A stretch of DNA of 11,139 nucleotides from Kiritimatiellia bacterium (GTDB taxonomy: Bacteria > Verrucomicrobiota > Kiritimatiellia > RFP12 > UBA1067): assembly GCA_017959645.1 (NCBI GenBank), contig JAGDAE010000111.1, forward strand, positions 1 to 11,139, written 5' to 3'. Position numbers and translations under genes: made by a program. The notes under the pieces were generated by a model. That model had not been told where the DNA came from. It searched no databases and was given only the letters and a program-made list of their open reading frames with translations. Of the stretch, positions 1 through 7,234 are shown piece by piece (within the stretch, counting starts at the first letter, position 1; the number at the start of each line of letters is the position of its first letter).

Positions 1-911
1 AGTCCCTGCTGGGCGCCGAGAATCGACATGATGATGAGGATCATCACGCTCTGGAAGACGCCTAGCGACGCGATCTGCGCGGTCGCCGATTCCGGTCCGT
101 TCGCCCAGAATCCGAACGCCGCCGCGAGCGAGACGTTGATCGCCGCGCCAAGCAGCTGCTGCAGGAACGGGGCGGAGCCTATCGCGCCGGCGCGGATCGC
201 GAAACGGCGGTAGAATCCGATGCGCCGCAGACGCAGCCGGACGACGCTTTTGCGCCGCCAGTAGTACGAGATCGCGAACAGGCAGCTCAGCGCCATCGAA
301 ATGTTCGTCGCCCACGCCGCGCCGGCGATGCCCATGCCGAACACGAAGATGAAGAGCGGATCGAGCGCGAGGTTGGCGCCGAAGCCGATCGCCATGCACA
401 CCATCGAGCGCAAAGCGCGTCCTTCCGAGCGCATCGTCGCCGAAAGCCCGAACGCGAGATGCGAGAAGAGGTGCGAAAAGACGACCAGACGGAGGTATCT
501 TCTCGCGCAGTCGAACGCCTCCGCGCTGACCTTGCCGCCGCCGCACCAGCCGAGAACCGCGTCCGCATTGAAAAACACCAGCGGGGGCAGGACGAAAAAG
601 AACAGCAGCTTGAACGCCACCAGTTCGCCGAGTATCTTCTCGCAGGCGACGCGGTCGCCCTCGCCGAGCTTTATCGAAAGAAGCGCCGAATGCCCCGCGC
701 CGACGAAAACCCCGAACGCGGCGAAAAGCATCATCGCCGGGAAACACAGCGTAAGCCCGGCCATCGCCGCCTCTCCGCAGCCCTGTCCGATGTAGAACCG
801 GTCGACGACGGAATACAGCGCGTTCAGCGTCATCGCGACCAGCGCGGGCCACGAATACCTAAACAGCAGCGCAAGCGGTTTGGAAGTCCCCAGCTCCAGA
901 TCGCCCTTCAT
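1..911 (-). CDS. MATE-family multidrug/Na+ (or H+) antiporter, C-terminal part outside window
   Basis: An integral inner-membrane exporter of the MATE family, which expels cationic drugs or metabolites in exchange for Na+ or H+. The visible 303 residues are strongly hydrophobic, with about eight to nine membrane segments. Family hallmarks are the N-terminal stretch WPALVAMTLNALYSVVDRFYIGQ (in two pieces: WPALVAMTLNALYS at about 21-34, then VVDRFYIGQ) and DPLFIFVFGMGIAGAAWAT, the conserved half-way motif near residue 190. MATE proteins are usually about 450 residues, so roughly the last third is missing beyond position 1. The ATG at 911-909 overlaps the stop of the upstream zinc-ribbon gene (TGATG), which suggests translational coupling, and no good Shine-Dalgarno precedes it. 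It is the last visible gene of the long minus-strand unit. The substrate cannot be inferred. A lipid flippase of the related MOP superfamily is possible but less likely given the motifs. Confidence 0.88.
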   Translation of the reverse strand, partial: MKGDLELGTSKPLALLFRYSWPALVAMTLNALYSVVDRFYIGQGCGEAAMAGLTLCFPAMMLFAAFGVFVGAGHSALLSIKLGEGDRVACEKILGELVAFKLLFFFVLPPLVFFNADAVLGWCGGGKVSAEAFDCARRYLRLVVFSHLFSHLAFGLSATMRSEGRALRSMVCMAIGFGANLALDPLFIFVFGMGIAGAAWATNISMALSCLFAISYYWRRKSVVRLRLRRIGFYRRFAIRAGAIGSAPFLQQLLGAAINVSLAAAFGFWANGPESATAQIASLGVFQSVMILIIMSILGAQQG

Positions 912-1162
912 CAGTACATCTTCTCGTATTCTCCGCCGCCGGTCTTCTTAATCGCATGGAAACCGGCGCGTTTCGCACGGTAGTGGAGATCGGTCGCGGA
1001 ATGCGCCAGCCCCGGCGCCTGGATTACGCGGAACACCGGTCCCCCGCAGTCGGGACATTTCGCCAGCCGCGCATCGCCGAGGCGCTGGACGACCTCGAAG
1101 CCGGCGCGGCACTTCGCGCACCCGGACGAAGCGTCTTTCGCCTCGTAGACGTAGCGGGGCAT
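911..1162 (-). CDS. FmdB-type small zinc-ribbon protein
   Basis: A small 83-residue protein with the pattern of the FmdB/CxxC_CxxC regulatory zinc-ribbon family. It has an opening MPRYVYEA, a first knuckle C15-x2-C18 and a second knuckle C36-P-D-C39 followed by GG and a short tail ending KTGGGEYEKMY. The four cysteines can bind one zinc ion. The molecular role of this family is poorly known, and the name comes from a putative regulator in formamidase and amidase operons. The ATG lies one nucleotide after the stop of the nucleotidyltransferase gene, with AGG four bases upstream. The gene's own stop overlaps the MATE start, so it sits inside the operon. Its spacing between C18 and C36 (17 residues) is ordinary for the family. 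No DNA-binding domain is visible, so regulation of its neighbours is only a guess. Confidence 0.8.
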   Translation of the reverse strand: MPRYVYEAKDASSGCAKCRAGFEVVQRLGDARLAKCPDCGGPVFRVIQAPGLAHSATDLHYRAKRAGFHAIKKTGGGEYEKMY

Positions 1163-1163
1163 G

Positions 1164-2150
1164 CTACCTGCCCCCGCGAAGCTTCAGCAGACGGCGGTAG
1201 TCGACAATCTTCATCTTCTCGCCTAGCCCGTGCTTCTCCCAGAGGCCGTCCGTTTTGAAGTTGTCGTCGAGCATGTATTTGAGATCGTACCACCCGTCCT
1301 TGCCGACCGGCAGGCACGTGAAACATTCGTTGCGCTTGAGCGCGATGCATTCGAACCGGCCCGCCGGTACGTTGGTTACGATATTGCCGCCCGCGAGCGA
1401 GAGCTTGCACCCGACCGCGTCGGTGTACACCCCTCCGTCGCCCAGCTCGGCGAGCAGTTCGCGCGACGAGCCGATATGGAAGAATTTGCAGCCCGGAACG
1501 GTGTTCACGCTGAACGGCGCGAAGCCCTCGAGCAGCATGCGCGGGAACTCGTCGTAGATGTCGCCTTCGACCGGCAGATCCTTCATTTTGCGTGCCGTCG
1601 GCCAGTCGATGAACAAGATGCCGGTGTCGACGAGGAAGCGTCCGCGCTTCACTTTCGGCTTCTGGCGAAAATCGACGACGGTTCCGCAGTGTTCGAAATA
1701 GACGCCGTGCAGACTCGCCTGGGTCGCGTTGTCCTCGTAGGCGACGCCGGTCACGCCCTTCGCGGAGAAATCGGTCTTCGACGGATCGAATGTAAGCAGC
1801 ACGTCGCCCGAACACACCATGACGCCGCCCGAGCGCGGGAGCTTGAGCTTCTCCATAGACTCGACTATGTGCTCGAACATGCTCCGTCCGTCGCGCAGAG
1901 GTATGAACGCCTTGCCGAGCGCGGCGTATCCCGGCGTCCTTCTCGCGTCGCCGCCCGAATGGCACACCAGCACCTTTCCGCGGTTCGGGATCTTGCGCAG
2001 AAGATTCACCGTCGCCCCCAGCGACCCCGCGCGCACGTCTCCCGGGTCGGCGACGACGATCGCGTTCTTCCTGTTTTTGAGCTGCGCCTTGTAGCCCCGC
2101 GCCTGCGAAGCGTTCGCCGCCGTCACCACGATAAGATCGAATTTGCTCAT
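1164..2150 (-). CDS. FPGT/Fkp-like sugar-1-phosphate guanylyltransferase (stand-alone)
   Basis: A 328-residue protein related to fucose-1-phosphate guanylyltransferase (GDP-fucose pyrophosphorylase) of animals and to the N-terminal half of Bacteroides Fkp. I recognise the N-terminal FDLIVVTAANASQARGY (4-20), DPG followed by GSLGAT (35-47, the Gly-rich nucleotide loop), HSGGDARRTPGYAALGK (64-80, the pyrophosphorylase-type signature), SGDVLL (114-119), HGVYFEHC, DTGILFIDW and FFHIGSSRELL. The family reaction is sugar-1-P plus GTP to GDP-sugar plus PPi in the cytoplasm. It is shorter than animal FPGT (about 590) or Fkp (about 950). It lacks the GHMP fucokinase domain, and no kinase gene is visible nearby. 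The ATG overlaps the lpxD stop by four bases (ATGA). The substrate could be L-fucose-1-P or another hexose-1-P. The family call is firm, the substrate is inference. Confidence 0.8.
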   Translation of the reverse strand: MSKFDLIVVTAANASQARGYKAQLKNRKNAIVVADPGDVRAGSLGATVNLLRKIPNRGKVLVCHSGGDARRTPGYAALGKAFIPLRDGRSMFEHIVESMEKLKLPRSGGVMVCSGDVLLTFDPSKTDFSAKGVTGVAYEDNATQASLHGVYFEHCGTVVDFRQKPKVKRGRFLVDTGILFIDWPTARKMKDLPVEGDIYDEFPRMLLEGFAPFSVNTVPGCKFFHIGSSRELLAELGDGGVYTDAVGCKLSLAGGNIVTNVPAGRFECIALKRNECFTCLPVGKDGWYDLKYMLDDNFKTDGLWEKHGLGEKMKIVDYRRLLKLRGGR

Positions 2151-3175
2151 TTCGCCGCCAGCGCCGCCTTGAGTTCCTTGATTTCGCCTTTGATCTTCTG
2201 TATCATCCTCGGCGCGAGCGTGATCGCCGCCAGATCCTTCATGCTCATCGCCGGCGCCCCGATCACGTATTTGAGCGAGCCGTCCAGCGACTGAGGAACC
2301 CCCGCCTGCGGCCCGACCTGCACGCCGTCCGCGATCTTGATGTGTCCGGAAATCCCCGCCTGCGCCCATATCAGGCACCCATAGCCGATCTCGGTCGAAC
2401 CGGCGACGCCGGACTGCGCGATAAGCCCCGAATAGCCCTTGACCTTGACGTTGTGCCCGATCTGCACGAGATTGTCGATCTTGGTCATCGGTCCGATGTA
2501 AGTGCGCCCGATGCGCGCGCGGTCGATCGTCGTGTTCGAGCCGATCTCGACCCCGTCGCCGATCTCGACGATACCGAGCTGGGGGATCTTCTCGATGTAC
2601 ACGCTGCCGTCTTCGCGGCGGCCGTTGTTGAAGCCGTATCCGTCGCCGCCGAGCCGCACTCCGCAGTGGAAGATGCAGTCTTTGCCGACGATCGTCCCCT
2701 CCCTGAGCGTCACCTGCGGATAGATGTGCGTCCTGTCGCCGACTTTGCAGCCCTCGCCGATGAAGACCTGCGCTTCGACGATCGCGCCGTCGCCGATCTC
2801 GGCGCCCTTCTCGATCACGGTGTACGCGCCGACATGCACGCCCTCGCCGAGTTTGACGTCCGGCCCGATTATCGCGGTCGGATGAACCCCCGGCTTGCGC
2901 TCGGGCTCGGCCGGCGCGAACATTTTCGCCGCAGCCATGCAGGCCCGGTTGGGGTCGGCTACCCTGATCACCGCGCACGGCGCCCCCTTGTCCCAGTCGG
3001 GCGGCAGAAGTACGGCCGACGCCTTGGTGCTCTCGACGAGCTTGACGTGCTTCGGGTCTTTGCAGAAGCTCAGATCGCCGGCGCGGGCCTCCTCGAGACC
3101 GCCGCACGCGACGATTTCGGCATCTTCGCCCTCGAGCGTCCCCCCGAGCAGCTTCGCGAGCTCACTTGCCTTCAT
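2147..3175 (-). CDS. lpxD: UDP-3-O-acyl-glucosamine N-acyltransferase LpxD
   Basis: Third acyl-transfer step of lipid A synthesis: it transfers a 3-hydroxyacyl chain from acyl-ACP to the 2-amino group of UDP-3-O-acylglucosamine, in the cytoplasm. The 342 residues match the usual LpxD length (about 340). Residues 1-95 form the uridine-binding N-domain (MKASELAKLLGG, ARAGDLSF). Residues 96-300 are a left-handed beta helix of hexapeptide repeats (for example IGDGAIVEAQVFIGEGCKVG). The catalytic-type His lies in VQIGHNV (H241) and a second conserved His in SGHIKIADG (H278). The last 40 residues form the helical tail. The start is fixed by a Shine-Dalgarno AGGGAAG at 3188-3182, six bases upstream and inside ompH. 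The gene overlaps ompH by 14 bases and the nucleotidyltransferase by 4. lpxA and fabZ, often adjacent elsewhere, are not in this window. Confidence 0.95.
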   Translation of the reverse strand: MKASELAKLLGGTLEGEDAEIVACGGLEEARAGDLSFCKDPKHVKLVESTKASAVLLPPDWDKGAPCAVIRVADPNRACMAAAKMFAPAEPERKPGVHPTAIIGPDVKLGEGVHVGAYTVIEKGAEIGDGAIVEAQVFIGEGCKVGDRTHIYPQVTLREGTIVGKDCIFHCGVRLGGDGYGFNNGRREDGSVYIEKIPQLGIVEIGDGVEIGSNTTIDRARIGRTYIGPMTKIDNLVQIGHNVKVKGYSGLIAQSGVAGSTEIGYGCLIWAQAGISGHIKIADGVQVGPQAGVPQSLDGSLKYVIGAPAMSMKDLAAITLAPRMIQKIKGEIKELKAALAAK

Positions 3176-3722
3176 CGTCGTCTTCCCTGCGCTTTTCGAC
3201 GCCCATCGACTTCAGCACGGCGTCGGTCACGTCGTAGCATTCGCGGAAGTACGGGGTCGCCGACGAATCGAAAATGAAGTCGTAGCCGTTCTGCGACGCG
3301 AAAGCGTTTATCTTCTTTCTGAGATCGTCGGTCGTCGCCTTGAGCAGCTTCGCCTCGAGATCCTGCATTTCCTGCTGCGAGCGCATCGCCTCGTTGCGCA
3401 GTTTCTGCTGCGCCTGGATGTAGCGGTTCTGCACGTCGACGAGATCGTTCTCGAGCTTCGTCTTCGCCGCGTCGGCGAGCATCGGATTCTTCGACTGGTC
3501 GGCGAGCTCCTTGCCCTCGGCTTGTATCTCGTCCAGTTCGGCGCGCATCCGGTCCAGCTTCTTCTGGTAGTCCTTCTCGGTGTCGGACAGCAGCGAGCGG
3601 TTGAGGTCGTACGACGGATGGTTGCGGACCAGCGCCATCATTTCGACCGTTCCTATCTTGAGGTCGGCCGCCGTCGCCAGCGCGGCGGCGAGAGCGAAAA
3701 TCGCGAGGAATGCGTGTTTCAT
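3162..3722 (-). CDS. OmpH/Skp-family periplasmic chaperone
   Basis: A 186-residue exported protein of the OmpH/Skp family, which holds unfolded outer-membrane proteins in the periplasm and passes them to the Bam complex. The signal peptide is MKHAFLAIFALAAALATA, with cleavage likely near residues 18-19. The mature start DLKIGTVEMMALVRNHP resembles the Skp opening (IAVVDMQKVF type). Residues about 45-130 are a long charged coiled coil (LSDTEKDYQKKLDRMRAEL, QAQQKLRNEAMRSQQEM), the tentacle part. The tail has NGYDFIFDSSATPYF, the conserved C-terminal strand, and ends in an acidic REDDDEGK. A strong Shine-Dalgarno AAGGAG (3738-3733) lies 10 bases before the ATG, in the 19-base gap after bamA. Position between bamA and lpxD is the classical arrangement. 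Confidence 0.92.
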   Translation of the reverse strand: MKHAFLAIFALAAALATAADLKIGTVEMMALVRNHPSYDLNRSLLSDTEKDYQKKLDRMRAELDEIQAEGKELADQSKNPMLADAAKTKLENDLVDVQNRYIQAQQKLRNEAMRSQQEMQDLEAKLLKATTDDLRKKINAFASQNGYDFIFDSSATPYFRECYDVTDAVLKSMGVEKRREDDDEGK

Positions 3723-3732
3723 GCGATGCTTT

Positions 3733-3738
3733 CTCCTT
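3733..3738 (-). promoter_or_regulatory. Shine-Dalgarno AAGGAG of ompH/skp
   Basis: AAGGAG in the 19-base gap between bamA and ompH, 10 bases before the ompH ATG. It is the only intercistronic gap in the unit that carries its own clear site outside a coding region. Confidence 0.75.
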
Positions 3739-3741
3739 CTT

Positions 3742-6129
3742 TTAGAAATCGTAGCCGACGGTGAACGAGAAGATCTCCTTCTCGCTGTGCTTCGGTTTTT
3801 CGATCGGCGTCGCGAAATCGAGTCGTATCGGGAACATCGGGATGTCGAGGCGTATGCCCAGACCGGCCGTCCACGCCAGCGTGTCGCCGAAATCGAAGTC
3901 GAATTCGTCCTCGGCGACCGAGCCGACGTCGGAGAACACCGCCAGGCGCAGCATCTTGACGATCGGCACCGTATATTCGAAATTGGCGCAGAACAGCGTC
4001 TGGCCGCCCCACGGCGCCCAGTCGTCGCGCTTGACCTTCCTGCGCAGCGGCGAGACGTTGCGGTACTCGACGCCGCGTATCGAGCGCGGGCCGCCGAGGA
4101 ACATGCGGTTGTAGATCGGCACGTCGCCGGAATCGAACGAATCTATCGTCTCGCCGCGCCACGCGACCATGAGCACGTGGTTGTAGCGCTTCCAGACGTT
4201 GAAGTAGTTGCGGTGGTTGAAGCCGACCCTCCAGTATTCGTTGTCGCCGCCTGCAAGATCGGCGAACAGTTGCGTGCGCGAGCCGGACGTCGGAATGCGG
4301 AAGTTGTCCCGCGAGTCGTGGCTCCAGAAGAACCTGAGCACTCCCTCCGCCGCGTCGCCGTATTTGCGCGCTTCCTCCTTGAATATCCGCCGCCCCTCGT
4401 CGTCCTCGTCGATGCGCTTGCCGTAGTAGCGCGAGTTGTCGACGTCATCGAACTCGATGTATTCGCCGCCGAGCCTGAAGCCGAACCTGCCGAACGGCTC
4501 CCAAGTCGGCCAAAACTTGACCGGATACGACAGCGACGCGCCCGCGCCGCTGCGCACGAGATCGTATTCGTCGTACCAGCGCTGGCGCCGGTATCCCTCG
4601 ACTGTAAGCTCGAGCAGGCGCCCGAGGAAGTGCGGTTCGGTGACGCTGGCCTCGTACGTCTGGATGCGCGGGCCCGCCGCCACGTACAGCCGCCCCTTCT
4701 GCCCGCCGCCGCGGAACAGCTTGCCGGGCGCGAAGATGTCGAAGTTCGACTGCGAGACTTCAGCCGTCACGTACACCGAATCGACCGAACTCGCGCCGAG
4801 GCCGACCATGAACGATCCGGTGTTCTTCTCCTCGACCTCGTACACGAGATTGCGGTATTCCGCCCCGTTCGCGTCCTTGCCCGCGCCGGACGATTCGAGA
4901 TAGTACCTGACGCGCTTGAAGTAGTCGAGATTCTCCAGACGCCGCTGGCTGGTCTCGGCGCGGTCGGCCAGCATGCGGTCGCCGGGAGCGAGCGAGATTT
5001 CGCGGCGGATGACCTTGTCTTTCGTGTAGTCGTTGCCGACGATCCGCACTTCGTCGATGACGACCGGCACCCCTTCCTCGACCGCGAATTCGATGTCGAG
5101 CACGGTAGGATCGGCCGCGGACGGGAACCGCTTCACCTCGACGTGCGTGTCGGCGAGCCCCGAATCGCCCGATCCGACCACGACCTCGATGCGGTGCGCG
5201 GCGTCGGCGAGCGTCTTCGCGCCGGCGATCTCGCCGGCCTCGGGCAGCTCGCTCTTTTCGCGGACCGCCGCCTCGGGATAGCGCGTGAGCCCGCTGATGC
5301 GCATCTCGCCGATCGTGTACTTCGCGCCCTCGTCGATCGTGAAGCGCATATCGGCCTTGCCGTCGCCGGCCGGGACGCGCTCGGGCCCTTCGACCGAGAC
5401 GTCGAGAAAACCTTCGTCCCTGAACACGGTCGCGATCTTCTCGCGGCATTCGTAAAGCTGCGCCGCAGTGGCCGGAGCGTCGAAGAACCAGCCCATCGGG
5501 TTCCACCACGGATAGTCCCCGATGGCGTCGCGGAGCTTCTTCTCGTCGACCGATTCGCATCCGGCGAAGACGAAGTCGCGAACCTTGACGCGCTCGCCCT
5601 CGTCGATGACGAACGTCACCGTGCAGTCGTTGCCGTCGCCGACCGCGGTCGCGAGCGGAACCACCTTCGCGTCGGGGAAATGCTTCTTGTTGTAGGCGGT
5701 CCTGATTCTCGCCGCCGCCGCCGCGAGATCGGCTTCGCCGTACAGATACCCGTCTTTCAGCTCCGACTCTTTCATGATGCGGGACGCGCCGAAGAATTCC
5801 GCGCCGTCGACCGTGGCCGGCGCGCGGTAGCGCATCTTGCGCTTCACGTAGAACGTGACCTCGACGCCTTCCTCCAGGCGCTTCGCGTCCGCCGAAATGT
5901 CCTCGAACTCGCCGGACTCCCTGAGCGACCCGACGTCGCGCGTCACCGTTACCGGATCGTACGGTTCGCCCGCCTTCGTCTGGCAGCGGCTGATGACGCT
6001 GCTGGTGTCGCCGCCGAACGCGTCGAGCGCACGAATCTTGACCTCGACCACGTCCACGGCGAACAGCATCGCCGGGAGCATGGACGCGAAAAACGCAATT
6101 GTCCTTTTCATAGCCGCATATTTTACCAT
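3742..6129 (-). CDS. bamA: Outer-membrane protein assembly factor BamA
   Basis: The essential Omp85 protein that folds and inserts beta-barrel proteins into the outer membrane. The 795 residues fit the family. The signal peptide spans about 7-24 (MKRTIAFFASMLPAMLFA). Five POTRA segments lie at about 26-98, 99-178, 179-268, 269-353 and 354-434; the ends of several are marked by VTFYVKRK, VTFVIDEG, MRFTIDEG and IEFAVEEG. The barrel runs from about 436 (NTGSFMVGLGASSVDS) to the C-terminal Phe (FSFTVGYDF). The lid-loop motif is SIRGVEYR (683-690), the VRGF-type motif of Omp85 proteins. I keep the ATG at 6129 because GGAG (6142-6139) is 9 bases upstream. The ATG at 6111 would give a shorter signal peptide and remains possible. 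Four bases separate it from the upstream stop codon. Confidence 0.96.
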   Translation of the reverse strand: MVKYAAMKRTIAFFASMLPAMLFAVDVVEVKIRALDAFGGDTSSVISRCQTKAGEPYDPVTVTRDVGSLRESGEFEDISADAKRLEEGVEVTFYVKRKMRYRAPATVDGAEFFGASRIMKESELKDGYLYGEADLAAAAARIRTAYNKKHFPDAKVVPLATAVGDGNDCTVTFVIDEGERVKVRDFVFAGCESVDEKKLRDAIGDYPWWNPMGWFFDAPATAAQLYECREKIATVFRDEGFLDVSVEGPERVPAGDGKADMRFTIDEGAKYTIGEMRISGLTRYPEAAVREKSELPEAGEIAGAKTLADAAHRIEVVVGSGDSGLADTHVEVKRFPSAADPTVLDIEFAVEEGVPVVIDEVRIVGNDYTKDKVIRREISLAPGDRMLADRAETSQRRLENLDYFKRVRYYLESSGAGKDANGAEYRNLVYEVEEKNTGSFMVGLGASSVDSVYVTAEVSQSNFDIFAPGKLFRGGGQKGRLYVAAGPRIQTYEASVTEPHFLGRLLELTVEGYRRQRWYDEYDLVRSGAGASLSYPVKFWPTWEPFGRFGFRLGGEYIEFDDVDNSRYYGKRIDEDDEGRRIFKEEARKYGDAAEGVLRFFWSHDSRDNFRIPTSGSRTQLFADLAGGDNEYWRVGFNHRNYFNVWKRYNHVLMVAWRGETIDSFDSGDVPIYNRMFLGGPRSIRGVEYRNVSPLRRKVKRDDWAPWGGQTLFCANFEYTVPIVKMLRLAVFSDVGSVAEDEFDFDFGDTLAWTAGLGIRLDIPMFPIRLDFATPIEKPKHSEKEIFSFTVGYDF

Positions 6130-6133
6130 AAAA

Positions 6134-7234
6134 TTACGCTCCGGTGTCGATTTTGGCGAAATCTTTGATTGCCTTGCGATACGTTTCGAGGTCTGGATTT
6201 TCCTCGACGCACAACTTTCCGACGCCCGCCGGCAGCTCGCGCACGGCGTTCCCCTCGCGCAGAACCCACGCGTCCAGACCGCGCAGAATCGCCTCGCCGC
6301 CGGTCTCCAGCAGATTGCGGCTGTGCGAGAGCCCCTCCAGCGCGCCGAGTTGCGCCAGCAGCGAGATCGTCCTGTCCGAATCCTCCGCTTTCATATACCC
6401 TTTCGCGACCGAATACAGGCATTCGATGCCGAGGGCGATCGCCGTGGAATATCCGTACGGCATCTTGAAGCCGCTCATCGCCTCGAGCCGCGTCGAGCAC
6501 CACTTGCCGATTTTCGTTCCGCCCTTCTTGACCCGCGTCTGCGTCGCGCAGATGACGATCTCGATCATCGTGTCGCGGTCGTGCGAACGTATCTTGCCGG
6601 CAGCCGCCTCGATCTGCTTGAACAGCGTCGCGTCGCGCGCCGCCGCCAGCCGCACGAGCTCTCCCGACCCGCCGCGCCACACGCCGTCGAGCACCGTCCT
6701 CACGAACAAAGTGTCGATTATCACCGCGGCCGGGATGGACGCGAGATGCATCGAATCCTTTATGCCGAGCCCGTCGATCGCCGCCTCGTCCGCGAACGCG
6801 CCGTCGACCATGCCGGATATCGTCGTCGGTATGCGCACGATCCTGACGCCTCCGCGAACCTGCGCGCAGGCGTAGCCGGCGACGTCGAGAACCGCGCCCC
6901 CGCCTATCGCGATCGCGATGTCGTTTCTGCCGATTTTCTCGGAGATCAGCGACGAGACGACCTTGCGCTCCGCATTGCCGTTGTCGTTCTTGCACTTTTC
7001 GCCGCCGGGAATGACGATGGGGGCGCTCGCGAGCTTGAGGCCCTTCTCCTGCAGGAATATGCCGATTTTCGTTCCCAGATCCGGCGTGTACTGCACGACG
7101 TTCGCGTCGGCGATCAGCGCCAGCTTCGAGTTCCTGCCGTCGATCCTGTCCAGCATCTCCAGAAACGCGTCCGACCCTTTCCCGAACAGATCCGACGTCG
7201 TCAGCACGGGATAGTCATTTTGTTTTTTTGCCAT
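6134..7234 (-). CDS. 3-dehydroquinate-synthase-family protein with degenerate active site
   Basis: A 366-residue protein with the fold signatures of the sugar phosphate cyclase / dehydroquinate synthase family: PGGEK (76-80), GGGAVLDVAGY (111-121, NAD-binding Gly-rich loop), RIPTTISGMVD (134-144) and GSGELVR (189-195, with the metal-ligand Glu as E192). It looks closer to EboD-like members than to AroB because of the region KWCSTRLEAMSGFKMPYGY (244-262). The catalytic Lys of the canonical VDSSVGGKTAVN is Glu here (VDGAFADEAAID, E150). Both metal-binding His positions also appear lost (CSTRLE instead of SAHKLE; PYGYST instead of RHGEAV). Hence a normal cyclase reaction is doubtful and I give no symbol. 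The start is ATG 7234, since GGAGGAG (7251-7245) lies 10 bases upstream; an ATG at 7255 lies upstream of that site. It overlaps recN by 20 bases. Confidence 0.82.
   Translation of the reverse strand: MAKKQNDYPVLTTSDLFGKGSDAFLEMLDRIDGRNSKLALIADANVVQYTPDLGTKIGIFLQEKGLKLASAPIVIPGGEKCKNDNGNAERKVVSSLISEKIGRNDIAIAIGGGAVLDVAGYACAQVRGGVRIVRIPTTISGMVDGAFADEAAIDGLGIKDSMHLASIPAAVIIDTLFVRTVLDGVWRGGSGELVRLAAARDATLFKQIEAAAGKIRSHDRDTMIEIVICATQTRVKKGGTKIGKWCSTRLEAMSGFKMPYGYSTAIALGIECLYSVAKGYMKAEDSDRTISLLAQLGALEGLSHSRNLLETGGEAILRGLDAWVLREGNAVRELPAGVGKLCVEENPDLETYRKAIKDFAKIDTGA

Noticed and set aside
2151..3107. In-frame extension of the nucleotidyltransferase frame upstream through lpxD
   Set aside because: The extension is Arg/Gly/Asp-rich out-of-frame lpxD sequence. 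The family homology starts at MSKFDL (2150), which overlaps the lpxD stop by ATGA.
3580..6168. An 862-codon open frame on the plus strand opposite bamA
   Set aside because: It mirrors bamA and ompH codons, is rich in Arg/Asp/Val/Glu with no domain, and the minus-strand proteins are unmistakable. High-GC antisense artefact.
7215..7234. A7 run in the recN/cyclase-like overlap as a programmed frameshift site
   Set aside because: In the recN frame the run is not a proper X-XXY-YYZ slippery heptamer. Both products are complete and the second gene has its own strong ribosome site.
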